A program made the translations under genes and the position numbers. The notes beneath the pieces were generated by a model. It ran no database searches. It was not told where the DNA came from and was given only the letters and a program-made list of their open reading frames with translations. 32,560 nucleotides of DNA from CALARM01 sp964431735 (GTDB lineage Bacteria; Vulcanimicrobiota; SpSt-956; JAKJGF01), in NCBI GenBank assembly GCA_964431735.1, contig CAYSLJ010000078.1, positions 1-32,560 of the forward strand, given 5' to 3'. Below are positions 6,957-13,553 of the stretch, piece by piece (the stretch's first letter is position 1; every line of letters starts with the position of its first letter).

Positions 6957-8183
6957 TTATTCATATCTCAAAGCATCTATAGGATTTAACTTGGAAGCCC
7001 TCAGAGCAGGATATACACCTGCTATTAAACCAACAAGAGCAGAGAAGAAACAGACGAAAAACATATAATAAAGCGGAACTTCTGCCGGAAGATCTATCAT
7101 ATAACTTAAAATTCTGGAAAAAGTAATACCGATAATTATACCTATAATAGCACCTATCAATGTAAGGATAATTGATTCCATAAGAAACTGTATGAGTATA
7201 TCCTGGGTTTTTGCTCCCACAGCTTTTCTTACTCCAATCTCTCTTGTCCTTTCACCAACAGAAACAAGCATAATATTCATTATACCAATACCTCCTACAA
7301 GTATTGATATGGAAGAAATTCCTCCAAGCATAAGAGTAAGTATTCTGCTTATTACAGAAAGAAGAGAAAATATTTCTGTCTGAGAACCTACGGTAAAATT
7401 ATTTTCCTTATCCTTTTTAAGATTATTTCTTTTTCTTAAGAGATCTACAATTTCATTTTTGGCGGAGTTCATACTATCAGAATCATTCGGCTGAACAAGT
7501 ATATTTGTTACATTCTTGGTTTTTCCCATACTCAATTTCTTCTGCATGGACGAAAGAGGAACAAAAATCGTATCGTCCATATCCTGTATGATAATCATAC
7601 CTTTTTCCTGAAGTATGCCTATTACTTTAAAATTGGCTGTATCTACCTTTATGATTTTACCTATGGGGTCTTCTCTTCCGAAGAGCTTTTTCACAACAGT
7701 TCTTCCCAGGAGACAGACACTTCTCTGGGAATTATAGTCCTGAATATCGAAAGGCTTGCCTATATCTACAAACCAGTTTCTTACAACATAATAATCGGGT
7801 GTGGTGCCGGAAATACTTGTTCTGTATTCGGATTTTTTATATTTACATGTTACGGAATCACTTAAAACAGGCACTGCATATCTTACGGAAGGACATTCTT
7901 TTTCTATGACTTTTGCATCTTCCATGGACAGATTACTTTTCACAAGGCCTGTAAGCCTTATGGCCTGACTGTCTCCGCCGCCGGGAAGAACAGTTATAAG
8001 ATTTGGCCCCAGTCCGTTAATCTTACTGCTTATAGCAGCTTCAGCGCCAATACCTACGGAAACAATACATATAACAGAAGCCACACTTACAGTTACTCCC
8101 ATCATACTTATAAGGCTTCTGACAAAATTATCTCTAAAATTATTTTTTGCAATAATCAAATTTTCAAGTATTTTAAGAAACAT
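6957..8183 (-). CDS. MacB/FtsX-type ABC transporter permease
   Basis: The 408-residue permease has a first transmembrane helix near residues 25-45 (SLISMMGVTVSVASVI), then a large extracytoplasmic MacB_PCD-like domain (IVSVGIGAEAAISSKINGLG, LITVLPGGG, CLLGRTVVKKLFG). Three C-terminal helices form the FtsX domain, with the family motif ILVGGIGIMNIMLVSVGERT followed by REIGVRKAVGA and the typical ending ALRYE. Such proteins are non-canonical ABC subunits for lipoprotein release, peptide or toxin export, or envelope signalling. No MacB-like ATPase is adjacent. The only ABC ATPase here belongs to the mla operon, so the partner must be elsewhere. No Shine-Dalgarno is visible before the ATG; a heptamer array ends 13 nt upstream. 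Confidence 0.88.
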   Translation of the reverse strand: MFLKILENLIIAKNNFRDNFVRSLISMMGVTVSVASVICIVSVGIGAEAAISSKINGLGPNLITVLPGGGDSQAIRLTGLVKSNLSMEDAKVIEKECPSVRYAVPVLSDSVTCKYKKSEYRTSISGTTPDYYVVRNWFVDIGKPFDIQDYNSQRSVCLLGRTVVKKLFGREDPIGKIIKVDTANFKVIGILQEKGMIIIQDMDDTIFVPLSSMQKKLSMGKTKNVTNILVQPNDSDSMNSAKNEIVDLLRKRNNLKKDKENNFTVGSQTEIFSLLSVISRILTLMLGGISSISILVGGIGIMNIMLVSVGERTREIGVRKAVGAKTQDILIQFLMESIILTLIGAIIGIIIGITFSRILSYMIDLPAEVPLYYMFFVCFFSALVGLIAGVYPALRASKLNPIDALRYE

Positions 8184-8196
8184 AATTTTTTATTAT

Positions 8197-8226
8197 CGTG
8201 ACGCGTGACGGGTGAGCGTGACGCGG
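8197..8226. repeat. Heptamer array, ACGCGT type, upstream of the permease gene
   Basis: On the plus strand the units are GTGACGC, GTGACGG, GTGAGC and GTGACGC. On the minus strand they read GTCACGC and are open. The array sits 13 nt upstream of the permease ATG in place of a Shine-Dalgarno. Confidence 0.88.
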
Positions 8227-8257
8227 GATTTTATAGATTATAGACGTATTTTACGCA

Positions 8258-8287
8258 TACAGGGGCACGGCGAACCGTACCCCTGTA
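8258..8287. repeat. Strong GC-rich hairpin downstream of the Tes-like gene
   Basis: TACAGGGGCACGG (8258-8270), tetraloop CGAA, then CCGTACCCCTGTA (8275-8287) pair at 12 of 13 positions with one C-A mismatch. It lies 26 nt past the stop codon of the radical SAM gene to its right. It could act as a terminator or 3' stabiliser, although no T-run follows on the minus strand. Similar GGGGCACGG palindromes are common dispersed repeats in unrelated bacteria (general knowledge). Confidence 0.7.
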
Positions 8288-8313
8288 AAATAATTATATT
8301 CTCTTCCCTGAAC

Positions 8314-9873
8314 CTATACAGGACTCTCTATTTTTTCAGGGATATCTGAAGCCTTTACAGGTCTTCCAAACTGTTTCTCTACATCCTGTCTGTATAAATT
8401 ATTATAGGTACAGAAAGGTATGAGTCTGCCGTCCGGCACTGTATAATGTATTATACATCTGCTGGTTCTCTCTACATCCATATTATAGAGATCCATAAAA
8501 TGCATATTACTTACAGTTATTGTATTCTGATTGAGTTTGTCGACAGTTTTTCTCTCCCCTGTCGTGACTATATCTTTAATAAGGTTTACAAAGGTATTTA
8601 CATTCAAATCTGACGGCAAATTCTTTGTCTTTACAAATTTTGCAATATTCGTAACAAAATTATAAGAAATTTTCAGTTTACTTGTACCTTTATCAAGCAA
8701 AGTTGCCTGCTGATCCAGAAAATCAACAATACCTGCCAGATCAAGAAACCTGTTATAAGGTATAAGTTTTCCGTTATCTACATAGGTAAGACAGTGACTT
8801 CCGCAGTGGGGATGGCACGAAACATTTTTAAAACGTTTCATATTCATCTTCCATGCATTATAAAAATGGAGGAATTTGGATGTAAAGGAATAGGGCAGGA
8901 AATCATCTGCCGTAATAGCACCGTCTGTCTGTTCTTCAAGAAGTCTGAAACCATCAGGAGTAGTGATTCTCTGTTCTACAAGATCATTAAATTCCAGATT
9001 CATTCTTCCCATAAAGGAAACCTGCTGGAAATTAACGGTTTTTATAACATCTTTATTATCGGCGCAGAACCTTACTATATCACCGAGTTGATGGTCATTT
9101 ACGCCTTTAGCGACTGTAACAACAAGGAAGAAACAGTTATCTGCTATTTCTTTACTCTTAAATCCTGCCTTCCTCATATTCTCAATAGCTTTCATTTTTA
9201 CCGGGAGAATATCAAAACCTCTTGTTTTTAAATAAGGTTCAGGAGTGGTACCATCAAACTGAAGGTAAACCTTTGTCATACCGCTATCTATCAGTTTTTT
9301 ACAGTAGTCAACGCTTTTTGCAAGTTTAAGACCATTGGTATTAACATAAATAGCAGTATAACCGATCTCTCTGGCAAGAGAAATTATTTCAGGAAGGTCT
9401 TCTCTTACAGTAGGTTCACCGCCTGAAAACTGTATTGTTGTAATGGGAGCAGGATTGACTTTCTTTGCATTTTCCAGCATAAATCTTATCTCATCGAGTG
9501 TTGGCTCAAAAACATAGCCCCCTTCATGAACCTTTGCAAAACATATGGGACAGTTTAAATTACATCTGTTTGTAACATCCATTATAAGCATATAAGTTCC
9601 TGAATGATGTTCACTGCATATACCACAATCAAAAGGACAACCTTTTGATTTTTGGTTATGAGGTTTTTCAAATCCCTTATCTGTTACCTTATAATATTCG
9701 AACCGTTTAAATGACTCTATGTCGGCCCAGTATATATCCAGGGTTTCTCCATGGTCAGGGCAATGTTTTTTCATCCATATTTTTCCGTTTTCTTCGTAAA
9801 CATGGGCTTCCAGCATTTTTCTACATGTTGGACATAAAGACCGGGTTTTAAAATCAACTTTATTATTATCCAT
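8314..9873 (-). CDS. Tes-like / class D radical SAM enzyme (COG1964 type)
   Basis: A 519-residue enzyme built like archaeal MJ0619-type proteins, which include tetraether lipid synthase (Tes) and were earlier proposed as pterin methyltransferases. A rubredoxin-like iron site is suggested by C14-x2-C17 and C38 with PDHG. An auxiliary cluster motif C79-x3-C83-x2-C86 follows. The radical SAM cluster is C104-x3-C108-x2-C111 (RCNLNCPICFA), with SGGEPTVREDLP after it. More cysteines lie in SCHPHCGSHC and near the C-terminus (SRCIIHY, FCTY). Tes joins lipid tails through C-C bonds. Bacterial relatives may make membrane-spanning lipids (inference), and the directon also encodes a CDP-alcohol phosphatidyltransferase and DedA-type proteins. 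An in-frame stop lies two codons before the ATG, so this is the first possible start. It has no adjacent ribosome binding site. Confidence 0.82.
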   Translation of the reverse strand: MDNNKVDFKTRSLCPTCRKMLEAHVYEENGKIWMKKHCPDHGETLDIYWADIESFKRFEYYKVTDKGFEKPHNQKSKGCPFDCGICSEHHSGTYMLIMDVTNRCNLNCPICFAKVHEGGYVFEPTLDEIRFMLENAKKVNPAPITTIQFSGGEPTVREDLPEIISLAREIGYTAIYVNTNGLKLAKSVDYCKKLIDSGMTKVYLQFDGTTPEPYLKTRGFDILPVKMKAIENMRKAGFKSKEIADNCFFLVVTVAKGVNDHQLGDIVRFCADNKDVIKTVNFQQVSFMGRMNLEFNDLVEQRITTPDGFRLLEEQTDGAITADDFLPYSFTSKFLHFYNAWKMNMKRFKNVSCHPHCGSHCLTYVDNGKLIPYNRFLDLAGIVDFLDQQATLLDKGTSKLKISYNFVTNIAKFVKTKNLPSDLNVNTFVNLIKDIVTTGERKTVDKLNQNTITVSNMHFMDLYNMDVERTSRCIIHYTVPDGRLIPFCTYNNLYRQDVEKQFGRPVKASDIPEKIESPV

Positions 9874-9938
9874 AATTTAACTTGATTACTATCTGAAATA
9901 CTTACGTCACACTTCCGTGAGAAATATTCAGTAGTTTA

Positions 9939-9947
9939 CACCTCCTT
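9939..9947 (-). promoter_or_regulatory. Strong Shine-Dalgarno with no gene start behind it
   Basis: On the minus strand AAGGAGGTG is a near-perfect ribosome binding site, but no start codon lies at a usable distance. The Tes-like ATG is 65 nt further on and lacks its own site. Either the leader between them was inserted later or the site serves another purpose, such as a ribosome standby site. Confidence 0.4.
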
Positions 9948-10014
9948 AAAATTAAAACAATTTCACATTTTACCATATTTCTTATGAAAATATAGAGATC
10001 CTTTTTAAAAATAT

Positions 10015-10818
10015 CTAAAATATTTTCTTTATCAAAGATGGAATTAAAAGTCCTAAAAAAGTAATCCATGTAATTATATACGGAGTTAAAAGAACTTTAC
10101 GCTTTTCAATCCAGTCAGGGCAGACAGGCTCTTTTATTTTAAACTTGCTTGACGGTCCACCCATAAAAAAAGTCTTGTAACATTCAACTACCATTCTCTC
10201 AGAACCTATACAGGCAAAAAACAGCAGAGAGTATTCGGTATTTACAAGAGGTGACAGAATACCTCCCCATATACCTCCAAAGATAAAACTTCTGGGGAAT
10301 TTCACAATATCAAAACCCTCTATAGGAGCATCTTTCCACATACCTCCAAGAGAAGAAGCAAGACCGCTCATAGCCCCCCAGAAAATACAGGTCAGAAAGT
10401 GGATCTTTATAAAATTTCCGTATATTTCAGGTATGCAGAACATGGCGTAAATAAGGCCAAGAAAACCAATACCAAGAAAAATTCTCAATATTCTGCCATT
10501 TATAATTTTGCCAAGGTAATGAAACTTTGTAGGTATATTATATTTTTCCTGGTTTTCTTCTCTGAAAAATGCTTTGAGAGTTTCCGTAAATACTCTTTCC
10601 AGAGCAATTACAAAAACAAAAAAGAGAGCCAGATTAATTTCTTTATAACCGTGGAGCTTCAAAAGAAAAGGCATTATCAGGCCGAATACAGCACCGACAA
10701 TTATACTTCTTATATATTTTTTTACAATAAACGGTTCATAGGGAGAATCTTTATATCCACCCCAGCAGGATGAATGTAATCCTGCTATAGATCCTATCAG
10801 AACATAAATTAATAACAT
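10015..10818 (-). CDS. Membrane protein with internal duplication, function unknown
   Basis: I do not recognise this family. The protein (267 residues, about six hydrophobic helices) is two copies of one unit. Residues 13-30 (GLHSSCWGGYKDSPYEPF) match 152-169 (GLASSLGGMWKDAPIEGF). Each is followed by a KxxRSxIxG helix, a hydrophobic stretch with ALFFVFVIALERVFTE or SLLFFACIGSERMVVE, and then KAFF or KTFF. The repeated S-S-x-x-G-x-x-K-D-x-P and E-R pairs are candidates for a functional site between two inverted or parallel halves. GAAGAGA lies 6 nt before the ATG, so the start is good. It sits between the CDP-alcohol phosphatidyltransferase and the Tes-like enzyme, so a lipid-related role is possible but unproven. 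Confidence 0.75.
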   Translation of the reverse strand: MLLIYVLIGSIAGLHSSCWGGYKDSPYEPFIVKKYIRSIIVGAVFGLIMPFLLKLHGYKEINLALFFVFVIALERVFTETLKAFFREENQEKYNIPTKFHYLGKIINGRILRIFLGIGFLGLIYAMFCIPEIYGNFIKIHFLTCIFWGAMSGLASSLGGMWKDAPIEGFDIVKFPRSFIFGGIWGGILSPLVNTEYSLLFFACIGSERMVVECYKTFFMGGPSSKFKIKEPVCPDWIEKRKVLLTPYIITWITFLGLLIPSLIKKIF

Positions 10819-10840
10819 TGGAAATCTCTTCAGTATAAGA

Positions 10841-10925
10841 ATTTTATATGAAAATTATGAAGTCTTATGCTTCACTGTCTGTTATTTTCATATGTGCCTG
10901 TGACATCTCAGGTCATGCCTGTCAG
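10841..10925 (+). repeat. Dispersed two-hairpin element, full copy 1
   Basis: An 85-bp element related to those at 26853-26939 and 21478-21555. The outer stem ATATGAAAAT/ATTTTCATAT is perfect, with an inner stem TGAAG/CTTCA. A second hairpin around TGAC ... GTCA follows, and then the tail ATGCCTGTCAG. It fills the spacer between the CDP-alcohol phosphatidyltransferase and the duplicated membrane protein. Its end overlaps the stop codon of the former. Confidence 0.85.
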
Positions 10926-11584
10926 TGGATTACACATTCCTGTGTTTCCACAGAAGACTTAATGTTCTCCTCCTTTTCAGGAAGAGCTTTTTCTTCTTTT
11001 TTCAATATAATAGAATATTCTATTAACATCACTATAACTGTTATATGTGAAAGAATTGTTATCAAAATAATACTGTAGCTGAAAAACACAGGTTTTATAA
11101 GCCCGAGTATAAGACCTACCCATATAATCAAACCTCTGTCTCCCCTGCCTACAAGCTTAAAGGGTTGCTTTTTTGTAAGTATTCCTCCTACATTTGAAAC
11201 AACACTTATAAGAACACTTCCCCATATAGATAAAATACCCCATATAAGTGAAGGCATAAGGACAGGTTCCATAGAAAGTCCTGCAGCAAGGCCTATAAAA
11301 CCTTCCACATATTTGTCTACTGTAACATCAAGAAGACGTCCGAAAGGAGTCGTAGTCTTTTTTAATTTTGCTATTTCACCATCCATTATATCACAGCAGG
11401 CCATAGCAAGTCCAAAAATCATAGCCCAGAAGTAAGAACGGAAATATATCATTAAAGCCATGGAAAAACCCATGAAAAGTCCTATCATAGTCCACGTATT
11501 CGGTGTAAAACCAAGTCTGGCAAGACGGTCAGCTACTTTAAGATAATATTTCCTGTGGGTACTCTGTCTCAGTTCGTAAATCAT
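10922..11584 (-). CDS. CDP-alcohol phosphatidyltransferase
   Basis: A 220-residue integral membrane enzyme of phospholipid synthesis, which transfers a phosphatidyl or related group from a CDP-activated donor to an alcohol. The complete family signature is visible: D65-x2-D68-G69-x2-A72-x9-G82-x3-D86-x3-D90, with K73 in place of the usual arginine after the alanine. The motif follows the second helix, and more helices complete the fold. The acceptor cannot be read from the sequence: glycerol phosphate, inositol phosphate and similar acceptors are all possible. GGAGAT lies 4-5 nt before the ATG. A near-consensus promoter lies about 80 nt upstream, making this the first gene of the seven-gene minus-strand run. 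Confidence 0.9.
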   Translation of the reverse strand: MIYELRQSTHRKYYLKVADRLARLGFTPNTWTMIGLFMGFSMALMIYFRSYFWAMIFGLAMACCDIMDGEIAKLKKTTTPFGRLLDVTVDKYVEGFIGLAAGLSMEPVLMPSLIWGILSIWGSVLISVVSNVGGILTKKQPFKLVGRGDRGLIIWVGLILGLIKPVFFSYSIILITILSHITVIVMLIEYSIILKKEEKALPEKEENIKSSVETQECVIH

Positions 11585-11663
11585 AATTATCTCCTATAAT
11601 CACAGAAAGCTTTAAGAGCATCTTTTTTGAGTAGAATAAAGTGTAAGAAAGTAAATTGGAAGT

Positions 11664-11692
11664 ATTATATCACAGGGAATTTTAAAAAGCAA
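11664..11692 (-). promoter_or_regulatory. Sigma70-type promoter of the seven-gene directon
   Basis: On the minus strand TTGCTT (11692-11687), an exact 17-bp spacer and TATAAT (11669-11664) carry TG at the extended -10 position. The start would be near 11657, giving a leader of about 73 nt to the phosphatidyltransferase ATG. Confidence 0.72.
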
Positions 11693-11701
11693 CCTTTATT
11701 A

Positions 11702-11761
11702 AGTGAATCGTGAATCGTAGAGACAATCTTCCACTCACGATTAACAACTCACGACTTACGA
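11702..11761. repeat. Inverted pair of GTGAATC-type heptamer arrays
   Basis: GTGAATC units at 11703-11718 face ACTCACG/TTACGAC-type units at 11732-11760, so the segment can fold on itself. It lies just upstream of the -35 box of the minus-strand promoter. Confidence 0.75.
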
Positions 11762-11831
11762 TAATTACTAATGAATCTAAAAATTAAAAGGGTTTCCTGA
11801 AATTTTGTAGAAAATATTTAATTCTGTAAAA

Positions 11832-11980
11832 CATTGTAAGCGTTCAGCTATCAGCAGATAGCAGTCAGCTTTTACAGGAATTATACAACAAATGTCGTTA
11901 AATATTTTTTCAGACTGATTTACACAGTCCTTTGTAAGTTTTAGCTCATAACTGATAGCTAACTGCTGAACACTTACAAC
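11832..11980. repeat. Long inverted repeat with TATCAGC-type heptamers
   Basis: The left arm (11832-11873) contains TTGTAAGCGTTCAGC, TATCAGC and AGATAGC. The right arm (11936-11980) is its imperfect reverse complement (ACTGATAGCTAACTGCTGAA, then CACTTACAAC). About 60 nt separate the arms. The units are again 7 bp, a fourth heptamer type in this window. Confidence 0.75.
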
Positions 11981-12000
11981 AATTTTAAGTAAAAAAACTA

Positions 12001-12029
12001 TTGCTCTCCAGAGATTTTTCCTGTATAAT
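12001..12029 (+). promoter_or_regulatory. Sigma70-type promoter of the tolC operon
   Basis: TTGCTC (12001-12006), exactly 17 bp, then TATAAT (12024-12029). The start would be near 12036, giving a leader of about 98 nt that contains the direct repeats at 12081 and 12111. Confidence 0.75.
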
Positions 12030-12080
12030 CTACAATTTGAGGATGACTCGGTAAAGAAAAAGGATTTTAAGATAGAATAA

Positions 12081-12126
12081 AAATCACTTCTATTATTAAA
12101 GTAATAGAAAAAATCACTTCTGTTAT
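12081..12126. repeat. Direct repeat in the tolC leader
   Basis: AAATCACTTCTATTAT (12081-12096) recurs as AAATCACTTCTGTTAT (12111-12126), one mismatch in 16 and exactly 30 bp apart. The second copy ends 7 nt before the tolC ATG, where a Shine-Dalgarno would be expected. It may be a tandem operator or RNA-binding site, or a simple duplication. Confidence 0.65.
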
Positions 12127-12133
12127 TTAGATT

Positions 12134-13477
12134 ATGAATAAAAAAATTATATTATTACTGGCAATTTTCATATTTTTTCTGCCCGCATATATTAAAGCAT
12201 CAGAAAAATCTCTAACACTGGAAGAATGTATAAACTTTGCTCTGATGAATAATTCTTCCATAGAAGTAGCACAGAAACAGATAGATGTAACCGGTGCAAA
12301 CATAAAAGAGATTGATGCAGGAAAATATCCCAGAATATATGTTCTGGGTTCTGCAAGAAAGTGTGAGTATCAGACAGGTTACATGGATTTCAGCCTGTCA
12401 CCACCAAACCCGGACTTAACAGACGGCAAACAGATATATTTAAACAGTGATAATTTCGATGCATCTATGGCAGTAGAAGTAAATCAGATTGTATATGACG
12501 GAGGAGAAAGACACATAAAATTAATTGCTGCAAAGCTTGAAAAAGAAAATGCAGAAATCAATATGGAAGCGGTAAAGGAAGATGTATCATATAAAGTGAA
12601 AGTGGCCTTTTATTCTGCTCTTAAATCAAAAGATCAGTTTCGCTTATCGGAAGAAAATGTAAAAGCCGGTGAAGGACACTTAACACTTGCAAAAGCACTC
12701 TTTGATGCAGGTCTTGTGCCGCAGGTAGATACAGTTACAGCAGAAGTGGCCCTTACAAAAGCGTCCATGCTTTTTTCACAGGCTCAGAACGAATATAATA
12801 AAACTATTAACAATCTGAATACTATAATGGGAAGAGACCTGGAAGAAACTATTGACATTTACGGCGACAATTCATATGTTCCTTTACATATAAATGAAAA
12901 AACTGTGATGGAAAGAGCCATTACCGGCAGATGTGAAATAAGGCAGATTAACCTGGCCCTTTCCAACCAGGAGGACAGTGTAAGTAATATTGAAGCTCTT
13001 ATAAAGCCTACAATAAATGCAAATGCCGGTTATATAGTAAGAAATAACAATTCTATCGGAAGAAAAGGATTTTATTTCGAAGTCGGTTTAAATTTACCTA
13101 TATTCAATGTATCAGACAGGGCAGAACTTGAAAAAATCCGGGCTAAAACAGCTGAAGCGGAAAAACAGAAAGAACTGCTGGTATCAGCTGTAAAACTTGA
13201 AGTTAAAAATGCCTTACTTGACTTAAAAAGTGCAGAAAGTTGTATAGAAATAGCGGAAAAAGAAGTAGAACTGGCATTAATTCATCTACAGATTTCCGAA
13301 GGAAAATACAAACAGGGTGCAGGAACTATAATGGAAGTAACAAATTCCCAGTTAAATCTTATGAAATCAAAAACAGATTATATCAATGCAATATATAATT
13401 ATAAAATAGCTCTGGCAACTGTGGAACATGTAGCCAATATTAAAATAGAAGACATCCAGCAGAAAAATGATAGATAA
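12134..13477 (+). CDS. TolC-family outer-membrane efflux protein
   Basis: The 447-residue protein starts with a signal peptide (about residues 1-22). It then carries the TolC/OEP repeat pattern: LTLEECINFALMNNSSIEVAQ, a first half with a periplasmic helical hairpin, and a second copy starting near RCEIRQINLALSNQED. Long Ala/Glu/Lys-rich helices end in VELALIHLQISEGKYKQGAGTIMEVTNSQ-type text (given in part). It would form the trimeric outer-membrane channel for type I or tripartite efflux. The next gene encodes the matching periplasmic adaptor, but no inner-membrane pump follows. No clear Shine-Dalgarno precedes the ATG. The stop is followed by a heptamer array. Confidence 0.9.
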   Translation: MNKKIILLLAIFIFFLPAYIKASEKSLTLEECINFALMNNSSIEVAQKQIDVTGANIKEIDAGKYPRIYVLGSARKCEYQTGYMDFSLSPPNPDLTDGKQIYLNSDNFDASMAVEVNQIVYDGGERHIKLIAAKLEKENAEINMEAVKEDVSYKVKVAFYSALKSKDQFRLSEENVKAGEGHLTLAKALFDAGLVPQVDTVTAEVALTKASMLFSQAQNEYNKTINNLNTIMGRDLEETIDIYGDNSYVPLHINEKTVMERAITGRCEIRQINLALSNQEDSVSNIEALIKPTINANAGYIVRNNNSIGRKGFYFEVGLNLPIFNVSDRAELEKIRAKTAEAEKQKELLVSAVKLEVKNALLDLKSAESCIEIAEKEVELALIHLQISEGKYKQGAGTIMEVTNSQLNLMKSKTDYINAIYNYKIALATVEHVANIKIEDIQQKNDR

Positions 13478-13492
13478 AATAAACAAGGGCCT

Positions 13493-13529
13493 CGCGTTAC
13501 GCGTTACGCGTAACGCGTCACGCGTAACG
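13493..13529. repeat. Heptamer array, ACGCGT type, between tolC and the adaptor gene
   Basis: Five ACGCGT-type units carry plus-strand variable bases T, T, A, C, A. Unlike most arrays at gene ends, it is mixed for strand. A normal GGAGG ribosome binding site for the next gene follows it. Confidence 0.9.
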
Positions 13530-13553
13530 ATTCTTATATAAGGAGGCATTGAA

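Larger units (their letters stand above)
11585..12133. other. Divergent spacer without genes, rich in promoters and inverted repeats
   Basis: This 549-nt stretch separates the minus-strand lipid-type directon from the plus-strand tolC operon. It holds two outward promoters (11692-11664 and 12001-12029), an inverted pair of GTGAATC-type arrays (11702-11761), a long inverted repeat built from TATCAGC-type heptamers (11832-11980) and a 30-bp-spaced direct repeat (12081-12126). I see no convincing ORF or RNA gene. Confidence 0.7.
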
